Below, piece after piece: positions 51,013 to 60,137 of a DNA stretch of 64,000 nt. The DNA lies in contig CALFMP010000014.1 of assembly GCA_937879965.1 (NCBI GenBank), positions 62,001 to 126,000 on the forward strand, given 5' to 3'. The stretch's first letter is position 1. Every line of letters begins with the position of its first letter. The stretch is from QKMZ01 sp012965515 (GTDB lineage Bacteria; Cyanobacteriota; Vampirovibrionia; Obscuribacterales; Obscuribacteraceae). The notes below the pieces were generated by a model that was given only the letters and a program-made list of their open reading frames with translations, ran no database searches and had not been told where the DNA came from. The position numbers and the translations under genes are program-made.

Positions 51013-51891
51013 ATGCCAAGGCTAAAGAAGAACGGTTCGCAAAAAGAGAAAGTGAAGAGGAGTCCTCATTCCAGAAGCTCCAAATCTCGCTCTGCGTCCA
51101 ATTTTGTCGAGCCTGTTCGGGAGCTTTTGATGCTGCGAATCTCACGTGAAATCGAGCGGCGTGACTGGACTCAAGCTCAAGCAGCCGAATTTCTTGGTGT
51201 GACGCAGCCGCGCATTTCCGATTTGACGCGTGGTTTGACGGATAACTTCACGATCGATTCGCTTGTCCAGTTGATCGGGTTGCTCGGAATGGAGTTGAAG
51301 ATTGACACCAACAGAGGTGGCAATCACGAAAGCGTTTTTGCATGGCTGGACTCCAGCGGTGAGGCGATTCCATACTTCACCAAAGTGATTGCCGTCAATC
51401 CTCAGAATGCCCAAAGCTACCGGAAAAGAGGACAGGCTTATCACCAACGAGGTCAGTACGATCTGGCAATCGGCGACTATACACGAGCAATGGAACTTGA
51501 TTCGGGCTTGCAGTATCTGCGCATCAATCGAGCTCAGTCATACGTTTGTCTCGGCCAATTTAGTGCCGCATTCTTAGACTGCGATTTTCTGATTGCTCAG
51601 AAGCCTGATGCTATGACGTGTTCGTGGGCCTACATCACACGCGCCTCTGCGCAACAAGCGCAAGGCAATGAGCAAGGAGCATTAGCAGAGTATGCCAATG
51701 CGATCAAGGCAGCTCCCGAATCACCTTCAGTTTATTTCCATCGCGGCATCTTCTTTGAGTCGATGCATAACTTCAATGCCGCAATCAAAGATTTCTCTAT
51801 GGTCTTAGAACTCGAACCGACCAACGTTCAAGCCAAACAGCATCTGGAAGACATTTGCAAAAAACGCGGGGAACACGACGATGATGAATAA
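51013..51891 (+). CDS. XRE-type HTH protein fused to TPR repeats
   Basis: The 292-residue protein has a basic N-terminus, an XRE-type helix-turn-helix (about 37-95: LLMLRISREIERRDWTQAQAAEFLGVTQPRISDLTRG, then FTIDSLVQLIGLLGMEL) and about five TPR units (115-285, such as NAQSYRKRGQAYHQRGQ and SPSVYFHRGIFFESMHN). The HTH resembles the stand-alone antitoxin-like regulators often paired with HigB toxins, but no toxin gene is next to it and the TPR fusion is unusual. TPRs probably bind a peptide or protein signal that alters DNA binding. The next gene starts 11 bp before its stop. Confidence 0.88.
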   Translation: MPRLKKNGSQKEKVKRSPHSRSSKSRSASNFVEPVRELLMLRISREIERRDWTQAQAAEFLGVTQPRISDLTRGLTDNFTIDSLVQLIGLLGMELKIDTNRGGNHESVFAWLDSSGEAIPYFTKVIAVNPQNAQSYRKRGQAYHQRGQYDLAIGDYTRAMELDSGLQYLRINRAQSYVCLGQFSAAFLDCDFLIAQKPDAMTCSWAYITRASAQQAQGNEQGALAEYANAIKAAPESPSVYFHRGIFFESMHNFNAAIKDFSMVLELEPTNVQAKQHLEDICKKRGEHDDDE

Positions 51892-52303
51892 CTACAACAT
51901 CGAGAGAATTTGCACTTCGAGCGCTGAAAGAGCGTTGTTGTTCGCCAAAGAAGAAGCGAGAAGTTTCGGTCATGATGTGGACGCGCGACATTTGATTCTT
52001 GGTCTTCTGAAAGAAGGAAAGGGCATCGGTGCCAAACATCTCAATCACATGAGGGTCAGCGCCGAATCGGTTCGCGAGCTAGTGCAAGAAGCACCAAAAA
52101 CAACCGCTTATTTTAGAGTCGGTTTGCAGAATCATTTGGAGCGCGCATTTGAAGAATGCATGCGCTTAGGGCACGACTTCATCGGATCGGAACATCTCTT
52201 ATTGTCGATACTTGATGATGGCGACAACTGCGAAATTTTCAGAAGGCTTAAAGTTGATCCGTCCGCCGAACGCAATAATTTGCTGCGCTTGCTTGGTTCA
52301 TAA
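51881..52303 (+). CDS. Stand-alone Clp N-terminal domain protein
   Basis: The 140-residue protein is a Clp R/N domain only: two related helical repeats, AERALLFAKEEARSFGHDVDARHLILGLLKEG and LERAFEECMRLGHDFIGSEHLLLSILDDG, each carrying the substrate-binding GH-x-HLL pattern. In ClpC/ClpA this domain takes substrates and adaptors; without ATPase domains it could compete for or deliver substrates, as ClpT does in plants. The gene overlaps the HTH-TPR gene by 11 bp and is translationally coupled, so the two may control each other's turnover. It is the last gene of its unit. Confidence 0.9.
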   Translation: MMNNYNIERICTSSAERALLFAKEEARSFGHDVDARHLILGLLKEGKGIGAKHLNHMRVSAESVRELVQEAPKTTAYFRVGLQNHLERAFEECMRLGHDFIGSEHLLLSILDDGDNCEIFRRLKVDPSAERNNLLRLLGS

Positions 52304-52352
52304 AATTCAGGCGCAGCTGAAAGTGCGTGCAGGCAAGGCGCCTCTATGCTTT

Positions 52353-53531
52353 TTAGCCGCGGATTTCTTTTGCTCTCGATGAAACGCGTTTTGCTTCGGA
52401 CTGTCTATTGGCGCGATTTAGTGCACCTGCATAACAATCGAGAAGCGCTGACAATGAGGCGTGACGTGGACCGTTGATTCTTTCGGATATTTTCACCGCG
52501 TCGCCATAATATTGCGCAGCCTGTCCGCTATTTCCTTGCTTGATACAGATGTGACCAAGCTGGACCTCGCAATCCATCACGTATTTGCTGCCCTTGCCAT
52601 AGCCGGCTTCAAAACTTGCAAGCGCTTCCTGATAGAGCGATTTTGCTTCTGCCAATTTTCCAATGTTGAGAAGGCATTGTCCTAGACCGTCGATTTTTGC
52701 GAAGGTTTCGGGTTTGCAGCCGCCTAAAGTCGTTTTGCTGATCTCCATCGCGCGGCGATAGAGAGGTTCGGCCATGTGATATCTGCCTTCATCGCAATAA
52801 AGTTTTGCGAGATTCTCGAGGCTGGATGCAATTGCCATATGATCTTTCGGCAAAACACCATGTCTAAGAGCCAGAGCGCGTTTGTATAGTTGTTCCGACT
52901 GCTGGAATTTTTTCACGTCTTTGCATGATCCAGCCAGACCATCAACCAAAACGGCTAATTCCAAGTAACTGCCTGTGGTGGCTTTTGAAGTTTGTCCTTG
53001 CGCTTGTTTCACAAAGATCTCGGCTTCTTCGAGTTCTTTATGATGCTTGTAGAACTTGTCCAGCGTCTCGAATGCCAGCGCGACTTCGCGTTTTTCCTTC
53101 AACTTTTGATCAACGTAACCGACGACGCGATTGCAGATCGGTTCTGCTTTGGCCGGATTGTTTTTCAAATGGAATTGGCAGAGTTTTGCGACTGCTGCAA
53201 CAGTATCGTAATTGTCCGGTCCAAGCGCCTTTTGCTTGATCCGCACGGCTTGTTCGAAAAGTGGACCGGCTTTAGCATTCTGTCCGCGAAAGCTGTAGAG
53301 CACACCTAAGTTGGTCAACGAAGTGGCCAGGCGCATATCGTTGGGACCGAATTTCTTTGCTTCTGCAAGCGACTGTTCGAAGTTGCGCTGGGCGACGCCG
53401 AAGTTTCCGCCTTCGTACGCTTTCGCACCTTCCATCGTGTATTTGTTCCAGGCGGCTTCATCTGCAATCGCCGGGCAAGACAAGGAGGCGGCGAGCAGTG
53501 CCAGAGGCGACAGTTTAATAAGAACTTTCAT
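52353..53531 (-). CDS. Secreted TPR-repeat protein (kinesin-light-chain-like)
   Basis: The 392-residue product has a signal peptide (about 1-23, ending AIA) and about seven TPR units of the 42-residue kinesin-light-chain type: DMRLATSLTNLGVLYSFRGQNAKAGPLFEQAV, LGPDNYDTVAAVAKLC and so on. Arrays of this type bind proteins. It is probably periplasmic. It lies 53 bp before the SDR gene on the same strand, and no partner is obvious. Confidence 0.85.
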   Translation of the reverse strand: MKVLIKLSPLALLAASLSCPAIADEAAWNKYTMEGAKAYEGGNFGVAQRNFEQSLAEAKKFGPNDMRLATSLTNLGVLYSFRGQNAKAGPLFEQAVRIKQKALGPDNYDTVAAVAKLCQFHLKNNPAKAEPICNRVVGYVDQKLKEKREVALAFETLDKFYKHHKELEEAEIFVKQAQGQTSKATTGSYLELAVLVDGLAGSCKDVKKFQQSEQLYKRALALRHGVLPKDHMAIASSLENLAKLYCDEGRYHMAEPLYRRAMEISKTTLGGCKPETFAKIDGLGQCLLNIGKLAEAKSLYQEALASFEAGYGKGSKYVMDCEVQLGHICIKQGNSGQAAQYYGDAVKISERINGPRHASLSALLDCYAGALNRANRQSEAKRVSSRAKEIRG

Positions 53532-53584
53532 TAACCGGATTTGAGATTATGGGCGCTTAGCAACCAGGTGATTGTAACCCAGAC

Positions 53585-54487
53585 TCAGCCCAGAGCCCTA
53601 ATGATCTGCTCGTCATTAAATAAACTCTTGGGAGTCAAATCTCCTGGCAACTGGTCGCAAGGGTCAACTGGTGCCTGATCTCCGTCCGCTATCATGCGAA
53701 TCAATGTGCGGGTGAGAATTGCTTCCTTTGAAGAGCGCTCTTGTTCTTGAGCTTTCGAAAATTGTGCCATAACCAATGACGGGACCATGACGCACGGCTT
53801 CTTGAGCACTTTGGCCGTGCGTTTGCAAGCTTCCGAATATGTAATTGCTTCCGGACCCTGGACATTGACCGTTTGTCTTTCCAGTTTGTCTTCGAGAAGT
53901 GCAGCCAGCACTATGTGTACGAGATCGTCAATGCTGACGGGGCTGAACTTTTTTTCCATTAAACCCACTGTCGGAATCATCGAACCGTTGTCCAGATGCT
54001 GTTTTATGGACGTCAAAAAGCGATCGTTCTTACCATAGACGACAGTCGGCTTGAGGATTGTGTAGTCTATTTCGCTGGCACGAATCAGCTGTTCGGCTTC
54101 CCACTTTGATTCGTAAAACTTGTTGTAGCACTTCGGTCTGGCCCGCTGGCAGCTCACCATAACGATTTTGGACACGCCTGCTTTGCGAGCTGTATGAATT
54201 ACGTTGACAGTTGACTCGACGTGATTCTTGTAAAAATCGCCAGAATGCGGCTCGTAATTGATGCCTGCCAGGTGGGCGACGACATCGCAGCCTTGAAAAG
54301 CGCCGAAAAGCTTGTTGGCGTCGGACAAGGAAACCGGGGTGTATGGAGCATTAGTGAGGCTGCGGATGGATTCATCGCGGTGATTCAATCCACGCGCCAG
54401 TATTCGCGGGTGGTGTCCTTTGGAAACCAACGCCCGTGCCAGGTGTGAGCCTATGAACCCTGTGCCGCCGGTAATCGCTACGTTCAC
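53585..54487 (-). CDS. Atypical short-chain dehydrogenase/reductase (NDUFA9-like)
   Basis: The 300-residue protein has the Rossmann signature GGTGFIGSHLARAL (7-20) for NAD(P) binding, VVAHLAG, and YNKFYESKWEAE where an active-site Tyr and Lys would be. The substrate half (150-300) is of the NAD(P)-binding atypical SDR type related to NDUFA9 and to cyanobacterial proteins. The function is unknown; redox of a small molecule or a structural role is possible. The start is GTG at 54487 with AGAGGGA upstream. It precedes the secreted TPR gene. Confidence 0.88.
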   Translation of the reverse strand: MNVAITGGTGFIGSHLARALVSKGHHPRILARGLNHRDESIRSLTNAPYTPVSLSDANKLFGAFQGCDVVAHLAGINYEPHSGDFYKNHVESTVNVIHTARKAGVSKIVMVSCQRARPKCYNKFYESKWEAEQLIRASEIDYTILKPTVVYGKNDRFLTSIKQHLDNGSMIPTVGLMEKKFSPVSIDDLVHIVLAALLEDKLERQTVNVQGPEAITYSEACKRTAKVLKKPCVMVPSLVMAQFSKAQEQERSSKEAILTRTLIRMIADGDQAPVDPCDQLPGDLTPKSLFNDEQIIRALG

Positions 54488-54730
54488 GCGTCCCTCTCTT
54501 GCATCGAGTCTTGGGTTTGTGAACGCGCTTTGAATTCAGCGTTCACATGAGTGCAGCCGTCAAAAACTTTAGCAGTTAATCGCTATAGCAAACATACCCT
54601 TGATTGACGACTATGGAGCAGTCGGTGCAAATTGCCGTCGGGACGCCACTTTTTAATGGTTTTGCTGTATCTTTAGTAATTCTTCAATAGTAAATCTCCC
54701 GGCGACACATAAAAAGGCTGAGGCTCATTA

Positions 54731-57499
54731 ATGGTGAACACTCTAGACACGGTTGACAAGGTAGAGCAAACGATTAAGGATCTGGGCATCCGCCGAGTCA
54801 CTGAATCGAAAAACGTAGTCGAGTATGCGCTCGACAACGGGTTGAAAGTTCTCTTTCTGGAGAATCACACCTCGCCGGTTATCACTCTTCTGGTGGTTTA
54901 CAAGGTCGGCAGCCGCAACGAAGCAGTCGGGCACACAGGCTCCACTCACTTTTTGGAGCACATGCTTTTCAAAGGGACGAAGAAGCACAATGCTGAAAAA
55001 GGCAATGGCATTGATGACCTTCTCACTCAAATCGGTGCTTATTGGAACGCTACCACTTGGTTTGACCGTACCAGCTACTTCGAAGTTGTGCCGTCGGAGT
55101 ATTTGGAATTGTGCGTCGAGCTCGAAGCTGACCGTATGCGCAACTTGCTTTTGAGGCAAGAAGATCACGATTCGGAAATGTCTGTGGTGCGCAACGAGAT
55201 GGAGCGCGGTGAAAATTATCCGGAAGAAGCAATTGAGAAAGAACTCTATGCGATTGCTTTTCGTGAACATCCCTATCACCATCCGACTATCGGCTGGCGC
55301 TCAGACGTCGAAGGCGTCGAGATGGACCGCTTGAGAGAGTTCTACAACACCTATTACTGGCCCAACAATGCCACTGTAATTTTGGTTGGTGATTTTGACC
55401 CTTCCAAAGCGCTTGGTCACATGCACAAGTATTTCGGCAAAATTCCGAAGTCACCACACCCGATACCGCAGGTCTATACAACCGAACCTCCGCAAGAAGG
55501 CGAACGCCGCTTTGAAATTCACCGTGCCGGCGACTTGCCGAAGGTATGGATGGGCTACCACGTTCCTGAAGCCAGTCATGCAGACAATTACCCGTTGGCT
55601 GTGATTAGACACATTTTGGGTTCTACCTACGAACGCTCGAGTCGACTATACAAAAAACTCATCGACTCCAGCATCGCCGCTGAAGTTTTTGCACGTCACG
55701 ACGATTTGAAAGATCCAGCCCTCTTTATTCTCGGCGCCACGCTCAATCCTGATGTTGATATTGAAAAAGCTGAGACAGCAATTTTCGAGGAGCTGGAGCG
55801 ACTTGCTAAAGAACCGGTTAACGACGATGAGCTGGCGCGCGCGCGCAGTGCAAATCGCAAGGGCACGATTCTTTCGAAAGCCGATCCTTCCAGTCTGGCA
55901 TTCATGCTCGGCGAGGCCGAGTCGAAAGCTGATTGGCATTGGCTCATGGATTATGACGATAAATTTGATGCCGTCACAAAAGAAGACATCATGAAGGCTG
56001 CGGCGAAGTATTTCATTAAGTCAAATCGAACAGTTGGTCATTTCTATCCGAAATCCGCCGATGAAATGCCGGAGGATTTCTCTTCGGATGGCGCAGACGA
56101 ACATGACGAGGAAATGCCTGAGCCAGCTGCTAAGGCTCATGGCAAAGCGGAAGAGATCAATGTCACTGAGTTTTTGAACAGCAGACCTCCCGTTGCGAAA
56201 GTGAAGGCCGCAAAATCTTCCACTAAGACGCCGACTTTCGAAAGTCGAGTCGTCAAGGAAGTGTTGCCTAATGGATTGACGCTCCTTTTGCTGAGAAATC
56301 CGGGCACCGAATCCATCGGTATCACTTCGACAACTAAAGCCGGCAAATTCTTTTCATATAAAGAACCGGGTGCACTGCCTGATTTCACAGCTGACCTGAT
56401 GACCAAAGGATCGCAAAATTACGGCAAGATTCAGATTGCCGAAATTTTGGAAAACATGGGCATCTCCGGTAGCCTCGAATTTTCAGTAGATAACTACCGC
56501 ATGAGTTTTGGTTCGCATTTGGTGGCGACAGATCTGCCGCAGTTTACCGACTTGCTCGCTGACGTAATGCGAAATCCATTGTTCTTGGAAGAAGAACTGG
56601 CAAAAACCAAGATCGAGTGGCGTGCAAGATTGACAGAGGCGCTCAGCAATACACGTCTGATGGCGTGGAACGCCGTCCGCCGTTCGCTCTATAGCCCAGA
56701 TCACCCTTTCTACGAGCAGACTTACGAAGAACAACTCAGTGAGATCGATGTGATTAATTCCACGGATCTCAGTCGCCTTCATTCCAGACTGTTTAGTCCT
56801 AAGGGAACAATTCTCACCCTGGTCGGAGATATGGATGTTGATAAGACCATCGCTCTTATGAAGGATAAGTTCGGCGATTGGCAAGGCAACGATCCGCTTT
56901 CTATCGAAATTCCTCCAGTGAAGATGCTGACCAAGGCGCAGCGCATTGATATCCAATTGAAGGATAAGCGCTCTACCGATTTGATCATTGCGCACACCAC
57001 AGACTTGCAGCGTAACTCCAAAGACTTCTATGCTGCTAAGTTGGCAAATGCGGCTCTCGGTCAAGACACAATTACATCAAGACTTGGTCAGGTCGTTCGC
57101 GATAAAGCCGGACTCACTTATGGTGTCTATTCCAGTTTCTCGGACACTGCATACGGTGCCGCACCATGGTCGGTGTCGCTCAGCGTCAATCCGGCCAATC
57201 TGGATCGGGCTCTTGCGTTGGTATCGGAAGTGGTGCAGGACTACTTGAAAAACGGAATTTCCAAGGACGAGCTGGCGAAAGAAACCGGGCGTGCTCTGGG
57301 CACCTTCAAGGTCGGGCTGAGCTCATCCCTTGGTATTGCAAGAGCTCTAACAGAATTCGAATTCCTCGGTCTTGGTGCCCAAGAGTTGGATAGGATTACC
57401 GATCATTATCTGTCTCTGACAAAAGAGAAAGTAGACGCTGCTGCGCGCAACTATTTCCATCCGGATAAAGCCGTCACTGTGGCCAGCGGAACCTTCTAA
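54731..57499 (+). CDS. M16-family zinc protease, double domain, cytoplasmic form
   Basis: The 922-residue protein has the two-domain M16 layout like the gene at 35639 but has no signal peptide. The first half (about 25-440) has HFLEH (73-77) and the Glu in NEMERGEN, followed by FREHPYHHPTIGW. The second half (about 500-915) is M16-like without the zinc motif. The halves are joined by an Asp/Glu/Ala/Lys linker. It may be an intracellular peptidase that clears peptides. The ATG at 54731 follows GAGG. It is monocistronic with a modest hairpin after it, and is a paralogue of the secreted one. Confidence 0.93.
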   Translation: MVNTLDTVDKVEQTIKDLGIRRVTESKNVVEYALDNGLKVLFLENHTSPVITLLVVYKVGSRNEAVGHTGSTHFLEHMLFKGTKKHNAEKGNGIDDLLTQIGAYWNATTWFDRTSYFEVVPSEYLELCVELEADRMRNLLLRQEDHDSEMSVVRNEMERGENYPEEAIEKELYAIAFREHPYHHPTIGWRSDVEGVEMDRLREFYNTYYWPNNATVILVGDFDPSKALGHMHKYFGKIPKSPHPIPQVYTTEPPQEGERRFEIHRAGDLPKVWMGYHVPEASHADNYPLAVIRHILGSTYERSSRLYKKLIDSSIAAEVFARHDDLKDPALFILGATLNPDVDIEKAETAIFEELERLAKEPVNDDELARARSANRKGTILSKADPSSLAFMLGEAESKADWHWLMDYDDKFDAVTKEDIMKAAAKYFIKSNRTVGHFYPKSADEMPEDFSSDGADEHDEEMPEPAAKAHGKAEEINVTEFLNSRPPVAKVKAAKSSTKTPTFESRVVKEVLPNGLTLLLLRNPGTESIGITSTTKAGKFFSYKEPGALPDFTADLMTKGSQNYGKIQIAEILENMGISGSLEFSVDNYRMSFGSHLVATDLPQFTDLLADVMRNPLFLEEELAKTKIEWRARLTEALSNTRLMAWNAVRRSLYSPDHPFYEQTYEEQLSEIDVINSTDLSRLHSRLFSPKGTILTLVGDMDVDKTIALMKDKFGDWQGNDPLSIEIPPVKMLTKAQRIDIQLKDKRSTDLIIAHTTDLQRNSKDFYAAKLANAALGQDTITSRLGQVVRDKAGLTYGVYSSFSDTAYGAAPWSVSLSVNPANLDRALALVSEVVQDYLKNGISKDELAKETGRALGTFKVGLSSSLGIARALTEFEFLGLGAQELDRITDHYLSLTKEKVDAAARNYFHPDKAVTVASGTF

Positions 57500-57608
57500 C
57501 TGGTTCGGTTCAAGCGAGTATTTAGGCAATAGCCGCAGTCCTGACGCCATATGTTGCCCGGGCCATGCACGACATCGCCTCTGCAATCGAGTCGGAGGTG
57601 CTGATAAT

Positions 57609-57636
57609 CTTGCGCGTTTTTTCGCAAGCAATTTTG
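57609..57636 (+). terminator. Possible terminator hairpin
   Basis: CTTGCG (57609-57614) pairs with CGCAAG (57623-57628) around an 8-nt T-rich loop and is followed by CAATTTTGC. It lies about 110 bp after the M16 gene. It is weak as a terminator. Confidence 0.35.
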
Positions 57637-57714
57637 CTCAAACATAAAAAAACATATCCAAGCGGTACTGTATGAGATACCATGGTGGCACTAGTCTAGA
57701 AAGCGAGTGCGCAG

Positions 57715-58338
57715 ATGACATTTACTAACCAGACCACGAGTTTTGAACCACCGATCATGGACCCCGCCAGCCTGGAGGGTTTAGAACCTCTTCTTGACAG
57801 GGTTTTCTCGGCTGACCCAACCGTGCGTCTCGAACGGCCTGACGTAAGACCATTTTTGTCGCCGGTGACACCATTGCCCATTCGCACCACCGACAGTGGC
57901 GAAATTCTCGGTGCTGACGACGATGAGATAATTTCTGGCTCTCTGCGCACTAGCGAAGCTGCAGATGCGTCGCTGGTGATCAACGAGCTTTGCGCCACGC
58001 TCGATCTGTTGCGCGCCCAGTTGGCGTTTTCAAATTCTGAGTTGCGTTTTGCCAACGATCGCAATCGCTGGTTGGAAATGCAACTGGCCACAAAAGACGA
58101 TCAATTGAGATTGATGCCCGACTTAATGTCTCGCGCTGCACAGGTCACGATTGCAGAGCAGGAACTGAGAGAGATTCAAGGCGAAGCTGATCGTCTCCTC
58201 GATGAAACTGTAGAGATCAGAGAGTTGACCGCTCAACTGTCCGCTACACTCAATGAATCCCTCAAAGAGCTTGAAGAAATCAACAAGCCGCTCTGGAAGA
58301 AGATCTGGGATTTCTTGATGAGACCGATCTGGCAGTAA
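57715..58338 (+). CDS. Coiled-coil hypothetical protein
   Basis: The 207-residue protein has an acidic N-terminus (1-80), a long coiled coil (about 85-190, with VINELCATLDLLRAQLAFSNSELRFANDRNRWLEMQL and heptad-like TIAEQELREIQGEADRLLDETVEIRELTAQL) and a short aromatic C-terminus (PLWKKIWDFLMRPIWQ) that may associate with membrane. I do not recognise it. It is followed 16 bp later by the L,D-transpeptidase gene, so the two may be co-transcribed. Confidence 0.75.
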   Translation: MTFTNQTTSFEPPIMDPASLEGLEPLLDRVFSADPTVRLERPDVRPFLSPVTPLPIRTTDSGEILGADDDEIISGSLRTSEAADASLVINELCATLDLLRAQLAFSNSELRFANDRNRWLEMQLATKDDQLRLMPDLMSRAAQVTIAEQELREIQGEADRLLDETVEIRELTAQLSATLNESLKELEEINKPLWKKIWDFLMRPIWQ

Positions 58339-58354
58339 ACATTCACTGTTTCGA

Positions 58355-59065
58355 ATGAAGTCGCTTGCTGCAACTTTAGTCGTCTATCTGTCTTGCTGTC
58401 TTGCGGCCGCATCGCACACCGGTAACCATAATTCTGTACTGATCGACAGGAAAGGCAGAAGTATGACTGTGGTTGATGAGTCTGGAAAGACCCTGCTTTC
58501 ATGCCCGATTGGAATCGGACGCGGACCATTGAGAAGCAAGACCGATATGAGTGACTGCATTACCCCAGTCGGCACTTTTATCGTGGAAGTGGTGCTGTCA
58601 AATGAGCCGGCGCTGAATCAGATCGATCAAAATCGAAAATTATTGATTTCAAAAAATGATCGTTTCGCTCCGTTTGTCAAAGACGGAATGGGGCTTGCAA
58701 ATGTTTTCAGAACGATGAATGCGCAAGACTTCAATCGTGACGGCAAGCCGGATCGTGCCTATGGTCTGGCATTTTTCGGATTGCGTGGAAAAACCACCGG
58801 ACCGAAGCTGATTGCTGCCGGTCCATCTGCAAGGTGGTATTCAATTGCATTGCATGGAACACCGAACGAAAAAGAGGCGATCGGTGGTGCGACATCCGAA
58901 GGGTGCATACATGTGCCGAAATCAGATCTGCGCAAAATTTTGAGGGAGCACTTGATCGCAGTCGGAACGCCCGTATATATAAAAGACGGTAGTAAAGATA
59001 TCGGTGATGTAAAGAGAAAGTCATTTGCTGATGACAACAAAGAGCTAGTCAGGATGCGGAATTAA
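58355..59065 (+). CDS. L,D-transpeptidase (YkuD domain)
   Basis: The 236-residue protein has a signal peptide (about 1-20) and a YkuD catalytic domain (about 25-210) with the motifs HGTPNE and SEGCIHV (the catalytic Cys in S-x-G-C). Such enzymes make 3-3 crosslinks in peptidoglycan or attach proteins to it. An insert around DFNRDGKPDRAYGLAFFG resembles a short Ca-binding loop. The C-terminus has a charged tail. It follows the coiled-coil gene by 16 bp. Confidence 0.9.
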   Translation: MKSLAATLVVYLSCCLAAASHTGNHNSVLIDRKGRSMTVVDESGKTLLSCPIGIGRGPLRSKTDMSDCITPVGTFIVEVVLSNEPALNQIDQNRKLLISKNDRFAPFVKDGMGLANVFRTMNAQDFNRDGKPDRAYGLAFFGLRGKTTGPKLIAAGPSARWYSIALHGTPNEKEAIGGATSEGCIHVPKSDLRKILREHLIAVGTPVYIKDGSKDIGDVKRKSFADDNKELVRMRN

Positions 59066-59191
59066 CGACACAAACGGAAATACGCGCTCGTTTTGGTGAT
59101 TGTCAAGAGATGCAAGCATTACGAATCATGGTAATTTGTCACCCGCCCACGAGAGTAGATCTCAAATAGTCAGAAGGGCCAAGGAGAGGTT

Positions 59192-59779
59192 ATGAGAAAA
59201 GTAGTTGCGCAGAGTGTGATGATGTCCCTGTTGACCGTTTGTCTCGGCAGCCAGAGTTTGGCTCAACATTGGTCGAAAAAGGCTTTTGACGCAACCTACG
59301 ATGTTCAGTCAGCCGCTGGGAAGTCCTCCTTGCGCATGGTGACTGACGGACAAGGTCGTACTCGCAACGAGATGACCACCAGCGCAGGAAAGATGATCTC
59401 CATCATCGACCAGCCTAGCAAGGTGATGTATTCCATTATGGAATCGCAACGCATGGTCATGAAGATGCCGTTCCAAGAAAGCAGTACCGGTGTCACAGAT
59501 GAACAATCGGCAAAAGCGATGAATGCGAAATCTCTCGGCACCAAGGTTATTGACGGACATCCTTGTCACGGCTGGCAAACTGTCAACAAAGATGCCACCA
59601 CTGACAGCTGGACTGGCGATGATATCGGTTGCGTCGTTGTGTCGACGACTAAAGGACCTGGATATCAAAGCGGCATGAAGCTTCTCAAGTATTCAGCTGC
59701 CAAGCCGAGCCCCTCAGATTTCGCTGTTCCATCCGGCTACAAAGTAATGGAAATGCCAGGCGGAGCTGCCGTACGCTAG
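59192..59779 (+). CDS. Secreted LolA-like/DUF4412-like protein
   Basis: The 195-residue product has a signal peptide (about 1-24, ending LAQ) and a beta-rich body with DATYDVQSAAGKSSLRMVTDGQGRTRNEM and MYSIMESQRMVMKMP, which resemble the lipoprotein-sorting (LolA-like) fold and the DUF4412 family. Homologues often bind lipids or are of unknown role. A strong ribosome site AAGGAGAGG precedes the ATG. It leads a close run with the SAF and DUF1571-like genes. Confidence 0.72.
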   Translation: MRKVVAQSVMMSLLTVCLGSQSLAQHWSKKAFDATYDVQSAAGKSSLRMVTDGQGRTRNEMTTSAGKMISIIDQPSKVMYSIMESQRMVMKMPFQESSTGVTDEQSAKAMNAKSLGTKVIDGHPCHGWQTVNKDATTDSWTGDDIGCVVVSTTKGPGYQSGMKLLKYSAAKPSPSDFAVPSGYKVMEMPGGAAVR

Positions 59780-59795
59780 TCTCATAGAGAAAGAA

Positions 59796-60125
59796 ATGAA
59801 AAAACAGTTTGTAGTCACAGGTGGTGCCGCGTTACTGATCGCAGGTGCATCACTGGCATCTGGGCTTTACTCGATCACATCAGCTGTCGCACAGACCACG
59901 CAAGCAGAGATGCAAGTCGTGGTGGTACCAAAGATCGATTTGGAGAAAGGCAGTACGCCGACGGAAAGCAATTTGGAAGAAAAGAAATTGGAGAAAAGGC
60001 TGGCTCCGGTAAATGCCGTTGCTGGAATTTCTGAAGTTGTCGGTCGCACGATCAAACGCAAAAAGCTGAAGGGTTCGATCATTATGATCGAAGATCTGGC
60101 CAGACCTGGCGATAAACTCGACTAG
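59796..60125 (+). CDS. Secreted SAF-domain protein (CpaB/FlgA-like, short)
   Basis: The 109-residue product has an N-terminal hydrophobic segment (about 8-32) and a SAF-type beta-clip domain: QVVVVPKIDLEKGSTPTESNLEEKKLEKRLAP, then ISEVVGRTIKRKKLKGSIIMIEDL. SAF domains occur in flagellar FlgA and in CpaB of Flp pili; this protein stops after the domain and lacks the rest of CpaB. The neighbours, a LolA-like and a DUF1571-like gene, are 16 and 12 bp away, so they probably form one unit. It may be an envelope assembly factor. Confidence 0.72.
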   Translation: MKKQFVVTGGAALLIAGASLASGLYSITSAVAQTTQAEMQVVVVPKIDLEKGSTPTESNLEEKKLEKRLAPVNAVAGISEVVGRTIKRKKLKGSIIMIEDLARPGDKLD

Positions 60126-60137
60126 TAAGGTAGCAGT

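Noticed and set aside
51013..52303. HigBA-type toxin-antitoxin pair
   Set aside because: The HTH is antitoxin-like, but the coupled gene is a Clp N-domain protein and no RelE/HigB-like toxin is nearby.
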